A stretch of DNA of 19,732 bases from Spirochaetales bacterium (GCA_003233545.1 QILZ01000073.1:1-19732), one strand, 5' to 3'; positions 6,323 through 13,198 are shown, numbered from the stretch's first letter. Program-made: numbers and translations. The notes: generated from the letters alone by a model not told the origin.

Positions 6323-7592
6323 ATTCCAGGACTTCCGTCATTTTTGCATTGGCTTCCTTAAGCGCATCCTGTGCATTCATGGAACCAATAAGAGCGAGCT
6401 GTAAATATGTCCCGAAGATATTTTCCAGTTCACTCCACTTTGTCGTTCTCGGCCTGCCTACGGCATTCTTAAGGGCAGCCGCCTGTACCGGATACCACGG
6501 ATATTTTGATATAAGTTTTGATACTTTATACACACTGTCCCGTGTCGGCGCAATACCGAATTCATCCGCCATTTTTACCTGCATCTCTTTACCGGTTATG
6601 TAGAGCAGAAAATCAAATGCGGTATCGTGGTATTTGGAAGCTTTTGGGATGCCGAGCAGCCATACACCTATCATCGGTGATGATTTTTCCACTTCACCGG
6701 GATGAGTTGTAACTTCCACCTTGTTAACCACAAGGGATTCATTCGGATCGTTAAGCTTGGGAACCCAGCTAGGCCACACCTCCGTTACGATTCCTGCCTT
6801 CCCGCCGTACAGTGCATCCTTAACCTGAGCCGAGTTGTACATGGATACTCCTTTCGGTGCATACTGTTTAAGTTTCAGGAAAAAATTGAGTGCATTTAAA
6901 GCCTGCGGTGAATCAAGAGCCGGTTTCCCGTCCTTTAGAACCTTCGCACCGAACGCCCAGTAGATCGGGAGGAATCCGGCTACTATAGGATTACCCTTTA
7001 CACCCCTGAAAACTACGCCGTATACATCCGGTTCCGACTGTTTAATCATTTTTGCATCTGTAAGAACATCATCCCATTTTGCAGGCTTCGATAGTCCCAG
7101 TTTATTAAAAATATCTTTTCTGTATGCAAAGAGTTCCACATTTCCCACATGGGGAAGGGCATACAGGGTGCCATTGTCTGCATAAGGATACCTTCCGAGC
7201 TTTACAGCGGTAGATATGATATCCGGATCGAGACTTTTCCCGCTTTTCTTAAAGAGATCGTCCAAGTTTGCAAGCCATCCCGCCTTCTGAAACTGTGTTG
7301 CTACAGGATCATCGATCATAATAACATCGTAGGTGCCTACAGAAGTTTTCATATCGATAACCACTTTTTCATAGAGACTCGCTCCGGGAAGTTTCAGAAC
7401 TTCGAAACTTACATCGGGATGCAATGCGGAATACCCATCGACAGCTAACTGCATAGCCTTGCCGTATCCTCCGTCCCTCCCTGCTATAGTCAGTTTAACC
7501 GCACCCTTTTCCTGCTGACCTTTCGACCATACGGTAAAGGGGAGTAAAACTAACAGCATGACAATAAAGAAAACCCAAAAATGTTTTTTCAT
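6321..7592 (-). CDS. Sugar ABC transporter periplasmic solute-binding protein
   Basis: A 423-residue family 1 extracellular binding protein. Residues 1-23 form a signal peptide: K-K-H start, hydrophobic core V-F-F-I-V-M-L-L-V-L-L-P-F, then V-W-S before KGQQEKG. No cysteine sits at the cleavage site, so it is exported but probably not a lipoprotein. The mature part starts with a beta strand, L-T-I-A-G-R-D-G-G-Y, and shows typical family segments: D-V-I-M-I-D-D (first hinge strand), L-Y-A-L-P-H-V-G-N-V-E-L-F-A-Y-R-K-D (substrate-lobe crossover), P-A-K-W-D-D-V, and W-L-L-G-I-P-K-A-S. The ATG at 7592 has a strong AGGAGG eight bases upstream. It is the first gene of the operon, facing away from the regulator gene. 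The ligand is unidentified; the family takes up mono- and oligosaccharides, polyols and glycerophosphoesters. Confidence 0.93.
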   Translation of the reverse strand: MKKHFWVFFIVMLLVLLPFTVWSKGQQEKGAVKLTIAGRDGGYGKAMQLAVDGYSALHPDVSFEVLKLPGASLYEKVVIDMKTSVGTYDVIMIDDPVATQFQKAGWLANLDDLFKKSGKSLDPDIISTAVKLGRYPYADNGTLYALPHVGNVELFAYRKDIFNKLGLSKPAKWDDVLTDAKMIKQSEPDVYGVVFRGVKGNPIVAGFLPIYWAFGAKVLKDGKPALDSPQALNALNFFLKLKQYAPKGVSMYNSAQVKDALYGGKAGIVTEVWPSWVPKLNDPNESLVVNKVEVTTHPGEVEKSSPMIGVWLLGIPKASKYHDTAFDFLLYITGKEMQVKMADEFGIAPTRDSVYKVSKLISKYPWYPVQAAALKNAVGRPRTTKWSELENIFGTYLQLALIGSMNAQDALKEANAKMTEVLE

Positions 7593-7623
7593 ACTTTCCT
7601 CCTGTTTTATTTAAGTTTTTTCG

Positions 7624-7629
7624 ATTGTA
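7624..7629 (-). promoter_or_regulatory. Extended -10 promoter of the second importer operon
   Basis: Minus strand TGGTACAAT is an extended -10 (TGn plus TACAAT, 5 of 6 matches). The start of transcription would be near 7617, about 25 bases before the ATG. No good -35 box lies 16-18 bases upstream, which fits an extended -10 or an activator-dependent promoter. Confidence 0.45.
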
Positions 7630-7649
7630 CCATGAAAACATCAAAAACC

Positions 7650-7662
7650 ATGATAAAATCAT
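7650..7662. promoter_or_regulatory. Small palindrome in the divergent promoter region
   Basis: ATGAT-AAA-ATCAT is a perfect 5-3-5 palindrome just upstream of the importer's -10 box, covering the expected -35 area. It is a candidate operator, but a short AT-rich palindrome can arise by chance. Confidence 0.3.
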
Positions 7663-7686
7663 TTCGCGACATAGGTTGTGAATTTG

Positions 7687-7728
7687 TTTGTTAAATAAAT
7701 ATTAGTTTTTTGTTAATTTTCGGTTAAC
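7687..7728. promoter_or_regulatory. Helically phased GTTAA repeats, candidate regulator operator
   Basis: TTTGTTAA occurs at 7687-7694 and 7709-7716, 22 bp apart. A third GTTAA at 7723-7727 lies 11 bp further on and forms the GTTAAC palindrome. The copies therefore fall on one face of the helix. The third overlaps the -35 box of the regulator gene, so binding there would repress the regulator's own promoter. Confidence 0.45.
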
Positions 7729-7753
7729 AGATGAAACACAGTTATTGTATAAT
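7724..7753 (+). promoter_or_regulatory. Promoter of the regulator gene, apparently leaderless
   Basis: TTAACA (7724-7729, 5 of 6) and a perfect TATAAT (7748-7753) are separated by 18 bases. The ATG at 7760 begins exactly seven bases after the last base of the -10 box, where transcription is expected to start. No Shine-Dalgarno sequence is present. Confidence 0.65.
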
Positions 7754-7759
7754 CATAAC

Positions 7760-8788
7760 ATGGATCGGCACAAACAGGATACGGATATATCACCGGACAA
7801 CATCCCCGGGCAGCTGCATAAAAAAAATTCAAGAAAACACCGCCTTAAACAGAAAGACCTTGTAATGCGTATATTTTTTATGTTCGAGGAAAAATATGAA
7901 AAAAGAAATGTCGAATCTATCTGTGATATTAAGATTCCTATAGAAGACATAAAGGATTACTTAAAGGATACCTGCGATGTAAATTACAGAAGCAATCTCT
8001 GGGTATACACACAGTTAAGACGCTACGAAGAAGATCTCGGTGTACGTCTTTTCAGCAGGGACGGGAAAGGCGCGGGAAGTTTTTATCTGTCCATATACGA
8101 CAGAATGCTTAAGTTTTATCAGAAACAGCACCTGTATGTAAGTAAAAAAATAAAAGTTGCCAATGCCGTATATGATAAGATAAAAAACGACCTGCAGGAC
8201 AACAGAAAAAGCAGTATAAAAATACTGCTTGGTGCCGGAAGCACAATCTATCACCTTGCAAATATCATAGCGGAGAGATCCTGGCATGACCCGTTTAAAT
8301 ACTCTATTTACACGCACAACTTAGGTTCTTTAAAACGTCTTTTAGAACCTGCGGTAAATTACAATACCATCCAGGTGTTTACACCCTCCGGAAAAGTCGA
8401 TCCCGTAACATACACCATAATAGGTGATCCTGATTTTCTATGTAATGCCGGGGTTTTTGATTACATCGCTATGGGAACATCCTATATTTTCGACGGCAAA
8501 CTCTATGTGGAATCAGGAGAAGAAACAAAGATTAAAGAGGCGATTCTTAAAAGTGCACAGGGAACAAAACTATTAATCCTGACCAAACATGAGTTCACGG
8601 ACAGGCAGCCCGACAACCGCAAAGCCTATGGTTCCCTTTCCGACTACAACTATGTTGTTGTTCCCAGGATAAGCACTTCCAATGGAATAAAAAAAAGGTA
8701 CGATACAATCTTTGAGGAATATAAAAAGATATTCGAACCGGAAATAATCCACTGGAATTACTCCATACTGAAGGTTTTAAAAAAATAA
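7760..8788 (+). CDS. Transcriptional regulator with DeoR-type effector domain and atypical DNA-binding end
   Basis: A 342-residue cytoplasmic protein. The C-terminal half (about residue 150 on) matches the DeoR sensor domain: I-L-L-G-A-G-S-T (near 158-162) replaces the usual L-D-S-G-T-T phosphate-binding loop, T-H-N-L corresponds to T-N-N-L, and F-D-Y-I-A-M-G-T-S, D-G-K-L-Y, E-E-T-K-I-K-E-A-I-L follow in family order. Such domains bind sugar phosphates. The N-terminal part is not a standard DeoR helix-turn-helix; residues 86-100, LRRYEEDLGVRLFSR, resemble the second helix and wing of LysR/ModE-type domains. About 35 polar, basic residues precede it. ATG 7760 is preferred; an in-frame TTG at 7745 would lie upstream of the -10 box. 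It is divergent from the sugar importer and is its probable regulator, with a sugar phosphate as likely signal. Confidence 0.75.
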   Translation: MDRHKQDTDISPDNIPGQLHKKNSRKHRLKQKDLVMRIFFMFEEKYEKRNVESICDIKIPIEDIKDYLKDTCDVNYRSNLWVYTQLRRYEEDLGVRLFSRDGKGAGSFYLSIYDRMLKFYQKQHLYVSKKIKVANAVYDKIKNDLQDNRKSSIKILLGAGSTIYHLANIIAERSWHDPFKYSIYTHNLGSLKRLLEPAVNYNTIQVFTPSGKVDPVTYTIIGDPDFLCNAGVFDYIAMGTSYIFDGKLYVESGEETKIKEAILKSAQGTKLLILTKHEFTDRQPDNRKAYGSLSDYNYVVVPRISTSNGIKKRYDTIFEEYKKIFEPEIIHWNYSILKVLKK

Positions 8789-8825
8789 TATCCGGGCTTT
8801 ATACGTTAAGGTGGTACCCTGTTTT

Positions 8826-10274
8826 CTATCTTCTCCAGAACTTCGAAGTAAATAGAACCAGTACAGTGTATATTTCCAGCCTGCCCACCATCATGGCAAA
8901 ACTCAAAAACCATTTAATATAGCCGGGATAAAATGCATAATTCAGAGTGGGTCCGATTTTGCCAAAACCCGGACCTATATTACCAACTGTAGCCAGAGCA
9001 GTGCTCATCGAGGTAACGATGTCATTGTCTCCTAAAGCAACTACGAAAGTTGTAATTATCAGCATTAAAAGGTAGAGAAAAAAGAAGCCGGAAATTGTAT
9101 ATACCGTATCCTTCTTAAGAACATTACCGCCGAGCCTGATGCTGAAGATACCCCGCGGATGGGAGATTAATTTCATCTCGTTTATCGCCTGTTTAAAGAG
9201 AGTGACAATGCGGATAACCTTTATCCCTCCCCCGGTAGAGCCGGAACAACCTCCGATAAACATCAGTATGAACAATACCACGTGAGTAAAAAAGGGCCAG
9301 CCTGCATAGTCCGCGGTTGTATATCCTGTAGTAGTAAGGATGGAGGCCGCCTGGAAAGCTGCATACCTGAGACTGCGCCCAAAGGTATCATACTCCCTCC
9401 CGTAAAGGCCGACTGCGATAATCAGCATCGCTGCTATGAATATTCCGAGGTACGCTTTTAACTCCGTATTAGTAAACAGCTTTTTAACATTGCCGCTTAT
9501 AACCCGGTAATAGAGCACAAAGTTTCCTCCGGCTAAAACCATAAACACGGTAATTATAATATCCACATACGCAGAGTTGTAATAACCGACACTGCTGTTT
9601 TTAGGGGAAAATCCACCGGTGGCCAGTGTGCCGAAGGTATGGGTCAGAGCATCGAACAGGTTCATCCCGCCGATCATCAGCAGCAGAGTCTGCACAACTG
9701 TAAAAGTCAGGTAGATGTACCAGAGTATTTTCGCCGTTTCGGTGATCTTCGGCGTCAGTTTATCGAGTGTCGGTCCCGGGGATTCCGCCTTCATTAACTG
9801 AACTGCTCCGACGCCGAGCAGCGGAAACAGAGCGATTGTCAATACCACAATGCCCATACCTCCGAGCCAATGAGTCAATGAACGCCAGAAAAGCATGGAT
9901 TTGGGGAGGCTCTCTATATTGGTCAGAATCGATGCCCCGGTAGTTGTAAAACCGGACATTACCTCAAAAAAGGCATCCGTGAAATGAGGAATGGAAGCGG
10001 ATAAATAGAGCGGCAGGGCACCGAAAAGAGCAGAAAAAATCCAGCTTAAAGAAACGAGAAGAAATCCGTCTCTAGTAGAGAGGTTTCTAGCGCCCTTTCG
10101 TGTAAAAAAGATAACAGGCAGGGAGATAATCAGAACAATGAACATAGACAGGAGAAAGTATGGAATCATCTGTTCTTCGTGATAATGGAAGGCAAAAAAT
10201 ACCGGGAAAATCATAAAAAAGGAGATGATGAGAAGGAGTATGGCTAAAACTCTTAGTACTAATCCAATATGCAT
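8826..10274 (-). CDS. trkH: Trk/Ktr potassium uptake channel subunit TrkH
   Basis: A 482-residue integral membrane protein of the TrkH/KtrB superfamily, the translocating subunit of potassium uptake. All four pore loops of the pseudo-fourfold channel keep their filter glycine: T-T-T-G at 110-113, A-T-G-G at 218-221, T-T-T-G at 314-317, and A-T-V-G-N at 428-432. The intramembrane gating stretch G-G-C-S-G-S-T-G-G-G-I-K (341-352) is intact. The length matches the TrkH branch rather than the shorter KtrB. It starts two bases after the trkA stop (TGA-AT-ATG) without a clear ribosome site, so it should be translated by coupling to trkA. It faces the regulator gene convergently, 37 bases apart, with no clear terminator between them. 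Confidence 0.95.
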   Translation of the reverse strand: MHIGLVLRVLAILLLIISFFMIFPVFFAFHYHEEQMIPYFLLSMFIVLIISLPVIFFTRKGARNLSTRDGFLLVSLSWIFSALFGALPLYLSASIPHFTDAFFEVMSGFTTTGASILTNIESLPKSMLFWRSLTHWLGGMGIVVLTIALFPLLGVGAVQLMKAESPGPTLDKLTPKITETAKILWYIYLTFTVVQTLLLMIGGMNLFDALTHTFGTLATGGFSPKNSSVGYYNSAYVDIIITVFMVLAGGNFVLYYRVISGNVKKLFTNTELKAYLGIFIAAMLIIAVGLYGREYDTFGRSLRYAAFQAASILTTTGYTTADYAGWPFFTHVVLFILMFIGGCSGSTGGGIKVIRIVTLFKQAINEMKLISHPRGIFSIRLGGNVLKKDTVYTISGFFFLYLLMLIITTFVVALGDNDIVTSMSTALATVGNIGPGFGKIGPTLNYAFYPGYIKWFLSFAMMVGRLEIYTVLVLFTSKFWRR

Positions 10275-10276
10275 AT

Positions 10277-11677
10277 TCAGCTTGTGAAGATTTCTTCAAT
10301 TCTTGCAATCGACTCTTTGCGGGCAATTACTATTATGTAATCTCCGTTTTCAAGTGCAAGCTCACCATCAGGAATTATATTATTATTGCCCCTGTTTACA
10401 GACATGACAAGGGTCTGTTTGGGAAGCTTCAGCTCTTTTATTTTTTTACCGATAGTCCGGCTTGTTTTTTCAACGGAAAGTTCGAGCACCTCCACCTTTC
10501 CGCTCGAAATGGAGTATACGCTGCGGATATTACTTTTTCGGATATATTTCAGAATGGAGTTGACCATGCTTTCGATCTGGCTGACTGCAACATCGATTCC
10601 GAGATTAGAAGCAATGTGTACATAGTTGCTCTTATTAACCAGAACCATTGTACGCCTTGCACCCACGGATTTCGCATAAACGGCATTGACAATATTAAAT
10701 TCCTGGTTGCCGGTGATTGCAATAACAAGATCGGCGCCGGACAGCTCTTCCTCCTCGGAAAATCCCTCATCAGAGATATCGGAGTTAAAGATCATGGCCC
10801 CTGGAAAACGGTTCGAAAGCAGTTTGCAGTTATCATAATCACTATCGATAATATTAATCCTTCTCTTTTTCACCGGCTTAAGATAGCGTAAAAGCCTCCC
10901 GAATATCGACATGTCCACTTTCTTGTTTTCCAGAAAATGCTCTGCTACATAGACAGATATCCTGTCACCGCCGATGAGCACAATCTTATTCATTTCCATT
11001 CTGCCCTTGCCGATTTGGGAAAATATCTTTTCGAAATTTTCTACGGTGGCAATCAAATACAGCTTATCATTTTCCTTTACCATGCTATAGCCATGGGGAA
11101 TGATGTATTCGTTTTCCCGAAGAATAACTGCTGCCAGGAAGGTTACCTGTATTGTACGCTTAATTTCCTCGATGCATCTATCCTTAAGGAGAGATGAGCT
11201 ATCCACCGTTATACTACGCATTTGCAGGCTGCTTTTTTCAAAATAAAATATATCACTGACCGCCCCGCCTTCGACAGCCCTGATGATCGCCCTCGCTGTT
11301 TCGATTTCCGGGTTAACAAAATAGTCTATGCCAAGGATGGGCTGCTCCAGAACCCGGGTACCGGAGTAGTCGATATTCTGTATCCTGGCTATTTTGTGAG
11401 GCACATGGAACTCACTTGCAACCAGGCTGCAGACTATCATGTTCACCTCATCGGAGCCGGTTACACTGATGAAATAATCCGCTTTATTAATGCCGGCCTT
11501 CTTAAGTGTTTCTATATTATTCCCCTGTTCGTTGATAACCATGCAGTCAAGGACATTTAAAGCATGTTTTGACTTATCGGGATCTTTTTCTATCAGTGCT
11601 ACATTATTATTCTGTCCGATAAGGTATTTGGCCAGTTGAAAACCGACCCTTCCTGCACCGAGGATTACAAAATTCAT
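10277..11677 (-). CDS. trkA: Trk system potassium uptake regulatory subunit TrkA
   Basis: A 466-residue peripheral protein with two RCK (KTN) units, each an N-domain followed by a C-domain, that gates TrkH from the cytoplasm by nucleotide binding. The first unit has a full Rossmann loop, G-A-G-R-V-G (7-12), with the acidic residue at the end of strand 2 (L-I-E-K-D, about 28-32). The second unit starts at residue 229 and is degenerate: V-L-I-G-G-D-R-I-S lacks the final glycine, and an insertion of roughly 15 residues rich in R and K precedes I-I-D-S-D. The C-terminal TrkA-C domain (V-E-V-L-E-L-S-V, then L-E-N-G-D-Y-I-I-V-I-A) is typical. The start is ATG 11677, with no upstream in-frame start before a stop and no strong ribosome site. 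A good promoter lies about 110 bases upstream. Confidence 0.94.
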   Translation of the reverse strand: MNFVILGAGRVGFQLAKYLIGQNNNVALIEKDPDKSKHALNVLDCMVINEQGNNIETLKKAGINKADYFISVTGSDEVNMIVCSLVASEFHVPHKIARIQNIDYSGTRVLEQPILGIDYFVNPEIETARAIIRAVEGGAVSDIFYFEKSSLQMRSITVDSSSLLKDRCIEEIKRTIQVTFLAAVILRENEYIIPHGYSMVKENDKLYLIATVENFEKIFSQIGKGRMEMNKIVLIGGDRISVYVAEHFLENKKVDMSIFGRLLRYLKPVKKRRINIIDSDYDNCKLLSNRFPGAMIFNSDISDEGFSEEEELSGADLVIAITGNQEFNIVNAVYAKSVGARRTMVLVNKSNYVHIASNLGIDVAVSQIESMVNSILKYIRKSNIRSVYSISSGKVEVLELSVEKTSRTIGKKIKELKLPKQTLVMSVNRGNNNIIPDGELALENGDYIIVIARKESIARIEEIFTS

Positions 11678-11784
11678 CTTAACCAGCTTACAAACATTGA
11701 ACAGACGATATCAAATTATTTTTTCCTTAAATAGAAAAGCACTTCAGGCAGGTCCGAATTATTGTAAAACTTAATCCGAACCGG

Positions 11785-11813
11785 ATGATAGGCTGTTATG
11801 ATAAAATTGTCAA
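11785..11813 (-). promoter_or_regulatory. Sigma-70 promoter of trkA-trkH
   Basis: On the minus strand a perfect TTGACA (11808-11813) is followed after exactly 17 bases by TATCAT (11785-11790, 5 of 6). Transcription would start near 11778, leaving a leader of about 100 bases before the trkA ATG. I see no strong hairpin or known riboswitch in this leader. Confidence 0.7.
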
Positions 11814-11850
11814 GAATACGGGACATCGATCTTTATGAAAAGTTCACCTT

Positions 11851-13104
11851 TCATAACCGGATCTCTTTAGAATAGTTTATAAACCGGTTTTTATTCTTAT
11901 AATTAAACGACACGTCCACATCTGCAAGTCCGTTTTTTATCAAATGAGCGTTAAGGAATGTTTTATTTTTTAAATACAAATAAACCATTAAATGATTATT
12001 TTCATCGTATTTGGTTTCATCATATTTTAGAAAAACTTTTTGTCCCTTTGTTTTTAGTTGTAAAAACTCTATAGATTTTCCGTTTGTTTCCTTTTTTTCT
12101 TTAATTCCGATAAGTCTAACAAGTAAATCGTTACTTAATTTAATTAACTCGGGGCTGATAATCTCTTTTACCGAATAATATTCTTCTCTTTTTGTCGAAC
12201 TATTACGGTCTATTTTCGAGCCAAATTGAAGTTTTTTAGGGTCTTTTTTTTTATCCAAATGGTGAAAATCCTTAAAAATATATGGTAGTTTTTCTATTTC
12301 CTTCTTAAAGCCGGTCTTTAAATCTTCCTGTTTTATAAAGCTATAATCAGAATTAACAATATCACCTTGATTTATACCTAATTTTCTTTTTATGTAAGGA
12401 ATAAAGTCCGGGTTCATTTCATAGCCAACAGAATTCCTATTTAAATTCCTTGCAGCAAGAGAAGTTGTTCCGCTGCCGAGAAACGGATCAAGAACCGTAT
12501 CTCCGACAAAAGAAAACATTTTAATAAGCCTTTTGGGAAGTTCTTCCGGAAACATCGCAATATGTCCGTTTTGTTTTGCCCCTCCGAAATTCCAATGACC
12601 CGCAAAATATTCTTTCCATTCTTCTTTAGTCATTTTTGATTGTTCTTTTAGCTCTGTAGTTGGTTTTATTGGCTTTCCGAGTTTTTTGAATAACAGAATA
12701 AATTCATAATCAATAGATAAAATTCCATTTCTTGGCGTTGGATAACTTCCCATTAATGAAGCACCACCGGTTGTATTGGATGTGGTCTTCTTTTGCCAGA
12801 TAACAGCACCCATATAATCAAACCCGACAGCTTCACAAAACCTGATTATTTCTGTTCGTATCGGAATAACTTTATATCTGCCATAATATACTGCTCTTGC
12901 AAATTGATCGCCAATATTTACACACAAACGACACCCATTATTGAGAACCCTATAACTTTCTTTCCAGACAAGATTTAAATTGTTGATATATTCTTCATAA
13001 CTGTCATTATATCCGATTTGATTTTTAGTTCCGTAATCTTTTAATTGCCAATATGGTGGTGAAGTAATTACTAAATTAACCGATTTATCTTCAAGTTCGA
13101 TCAT
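11851..13104 (-). CDS. Site-specific DNA methyltransferase (N6_N4 family) with degenerate SNase-like tail
   Basis: From its first ATG it has 417 residues. Catalytic motif IV is T-S-P-P-Y-W (14-19), and the AdoMet-binding motif I, D-P-F-L-G-S-G-T-T (206-214), comes after it, as in circularly permuted N4-cytosine/N6-adenine enzymes. S-P-P-Y favours N4-cytosine. After a charged linker, residues about 325-417 resemble the staphylococcal nuclease OB fold: L-V-R-L-I-G-I, then V-Y-L-Y-L-K-N-K-T-F-L-N-A-H-L-I-K-N-G-L. The catalytic Asp, Glu and second Arg are replaced (K-E-K-K and N-N-H), so this domain probably binds rather than cuts DNA. The gene is visibly AT-rich (two 60-base stretches counted at 28% and 33% G+C, against 48% in trkA), suggesting acquisition. 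The natural start appears to be lost; see the upstream feature. No obvious restriction partner. Confidence 0.85.
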   Translation of the reverse strand: MIELEDKSVNLVITSPPYWQLKDYGTKNQIGYNDSYEEYINNLNLVWKESYRVLNNGCRLCVNIGDQFARAVYYGRYKVIPIRTEIIRFCEAVGFDYMGAVIWQKKTTSNTTGGASLMGSYPTPRNGILSIDYEFILLFKKLGKPIKPTTELKEQSKMTKEEWKEYFAGHWNFGGAKQNGHIAMFPEELPKRLIKMFSFVGDTVLDPFLGSGTTSLAARNLNRNSVGYEMNPDFIPYIKRKLGINQGDIVNSDYSFIKQEDLKTGFKKEIEKLPYIFKDFHHLDKKKDPKKLQFGSKIDRNSSTKREEYYSVKEIISPELIKLSNDLLVRLIGIKEKKETNGKSIEFLQLKTKGQKVFLKYDETKYDENNHLMVYLYLKNKTFLNAHLIKNGLADVDVSFNYKNKNRFINYSKEIRL

Positions 13105-13152
13105 TTGCCGGCTATCACCATTTATAATTTTATGTTTCGTTTCAAAACTCCT
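13105..13152 (-). other. In-frame N-terminal extension of the methyltransferase with ACG in place of ATG
   Basis: The methyltransferase frame stays open upstream of the ATG at 13104 and encodes T/M-K-H-K-I-I-N-G-D-S-R-Q, the usual beginning of such enzymes (first strand plus N-G-D). There is no ATG, GTG or TTG in this stretch. ACG at 13138-13140 stands exactly seven bases after a perfect AGGAG (13148-13152), where a start codon is expected. Either ACG is used at low efficiency, or a T-to-C change has damaged the gene. The ATG at 13104 has no ribosome site. Confidence 0.6.
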
Positions 13153-13186
13153 TTTTTATCCCTGCGTCATTGCAGATATGCGCCAT
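13142..13186 (-). CDS. Possible 14-residue leader peptide before the methyltransferase
   Basis: ATG at 13186 is preceded by GGAG at 4-base spacing and encodes MAHICNDAGIKKEF, ending at TGA 13142-13144. The stop lies one base before the candidate ACG start of the methyltransferase, and the methyltransferase ribosome site lies inside this ORF. A ribosome finishing here could restart on the ACG. It may equally be a chance ORF. Confidence 0.3.
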   Translation of the reverse strand: MAHICNDAGIKKEF

Positions 13187-13198
13187 TATTCTCCGGAT

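Noticed and set aside
8789..8825. Bidirectional terminator between regulator and trkH
   Set aside because: Only a GGTACC palindrome is present; no stable stem with a T-run could be drawn.
11222..11560. 112-codon plus-strand open frame opposite trkA
   Set aside because: trkA is certain in this interval; the opposite frame has no recognisable domain or start signal.
13142..13186. Programmed frameshift joining the 14-residue ORF to the methyltransferase at the A6 run
   Set aside because: The A-AAA-AAG run would favour a -1 shift, but that frame soon reaches a stop; the methyltransferase is in the other frame.
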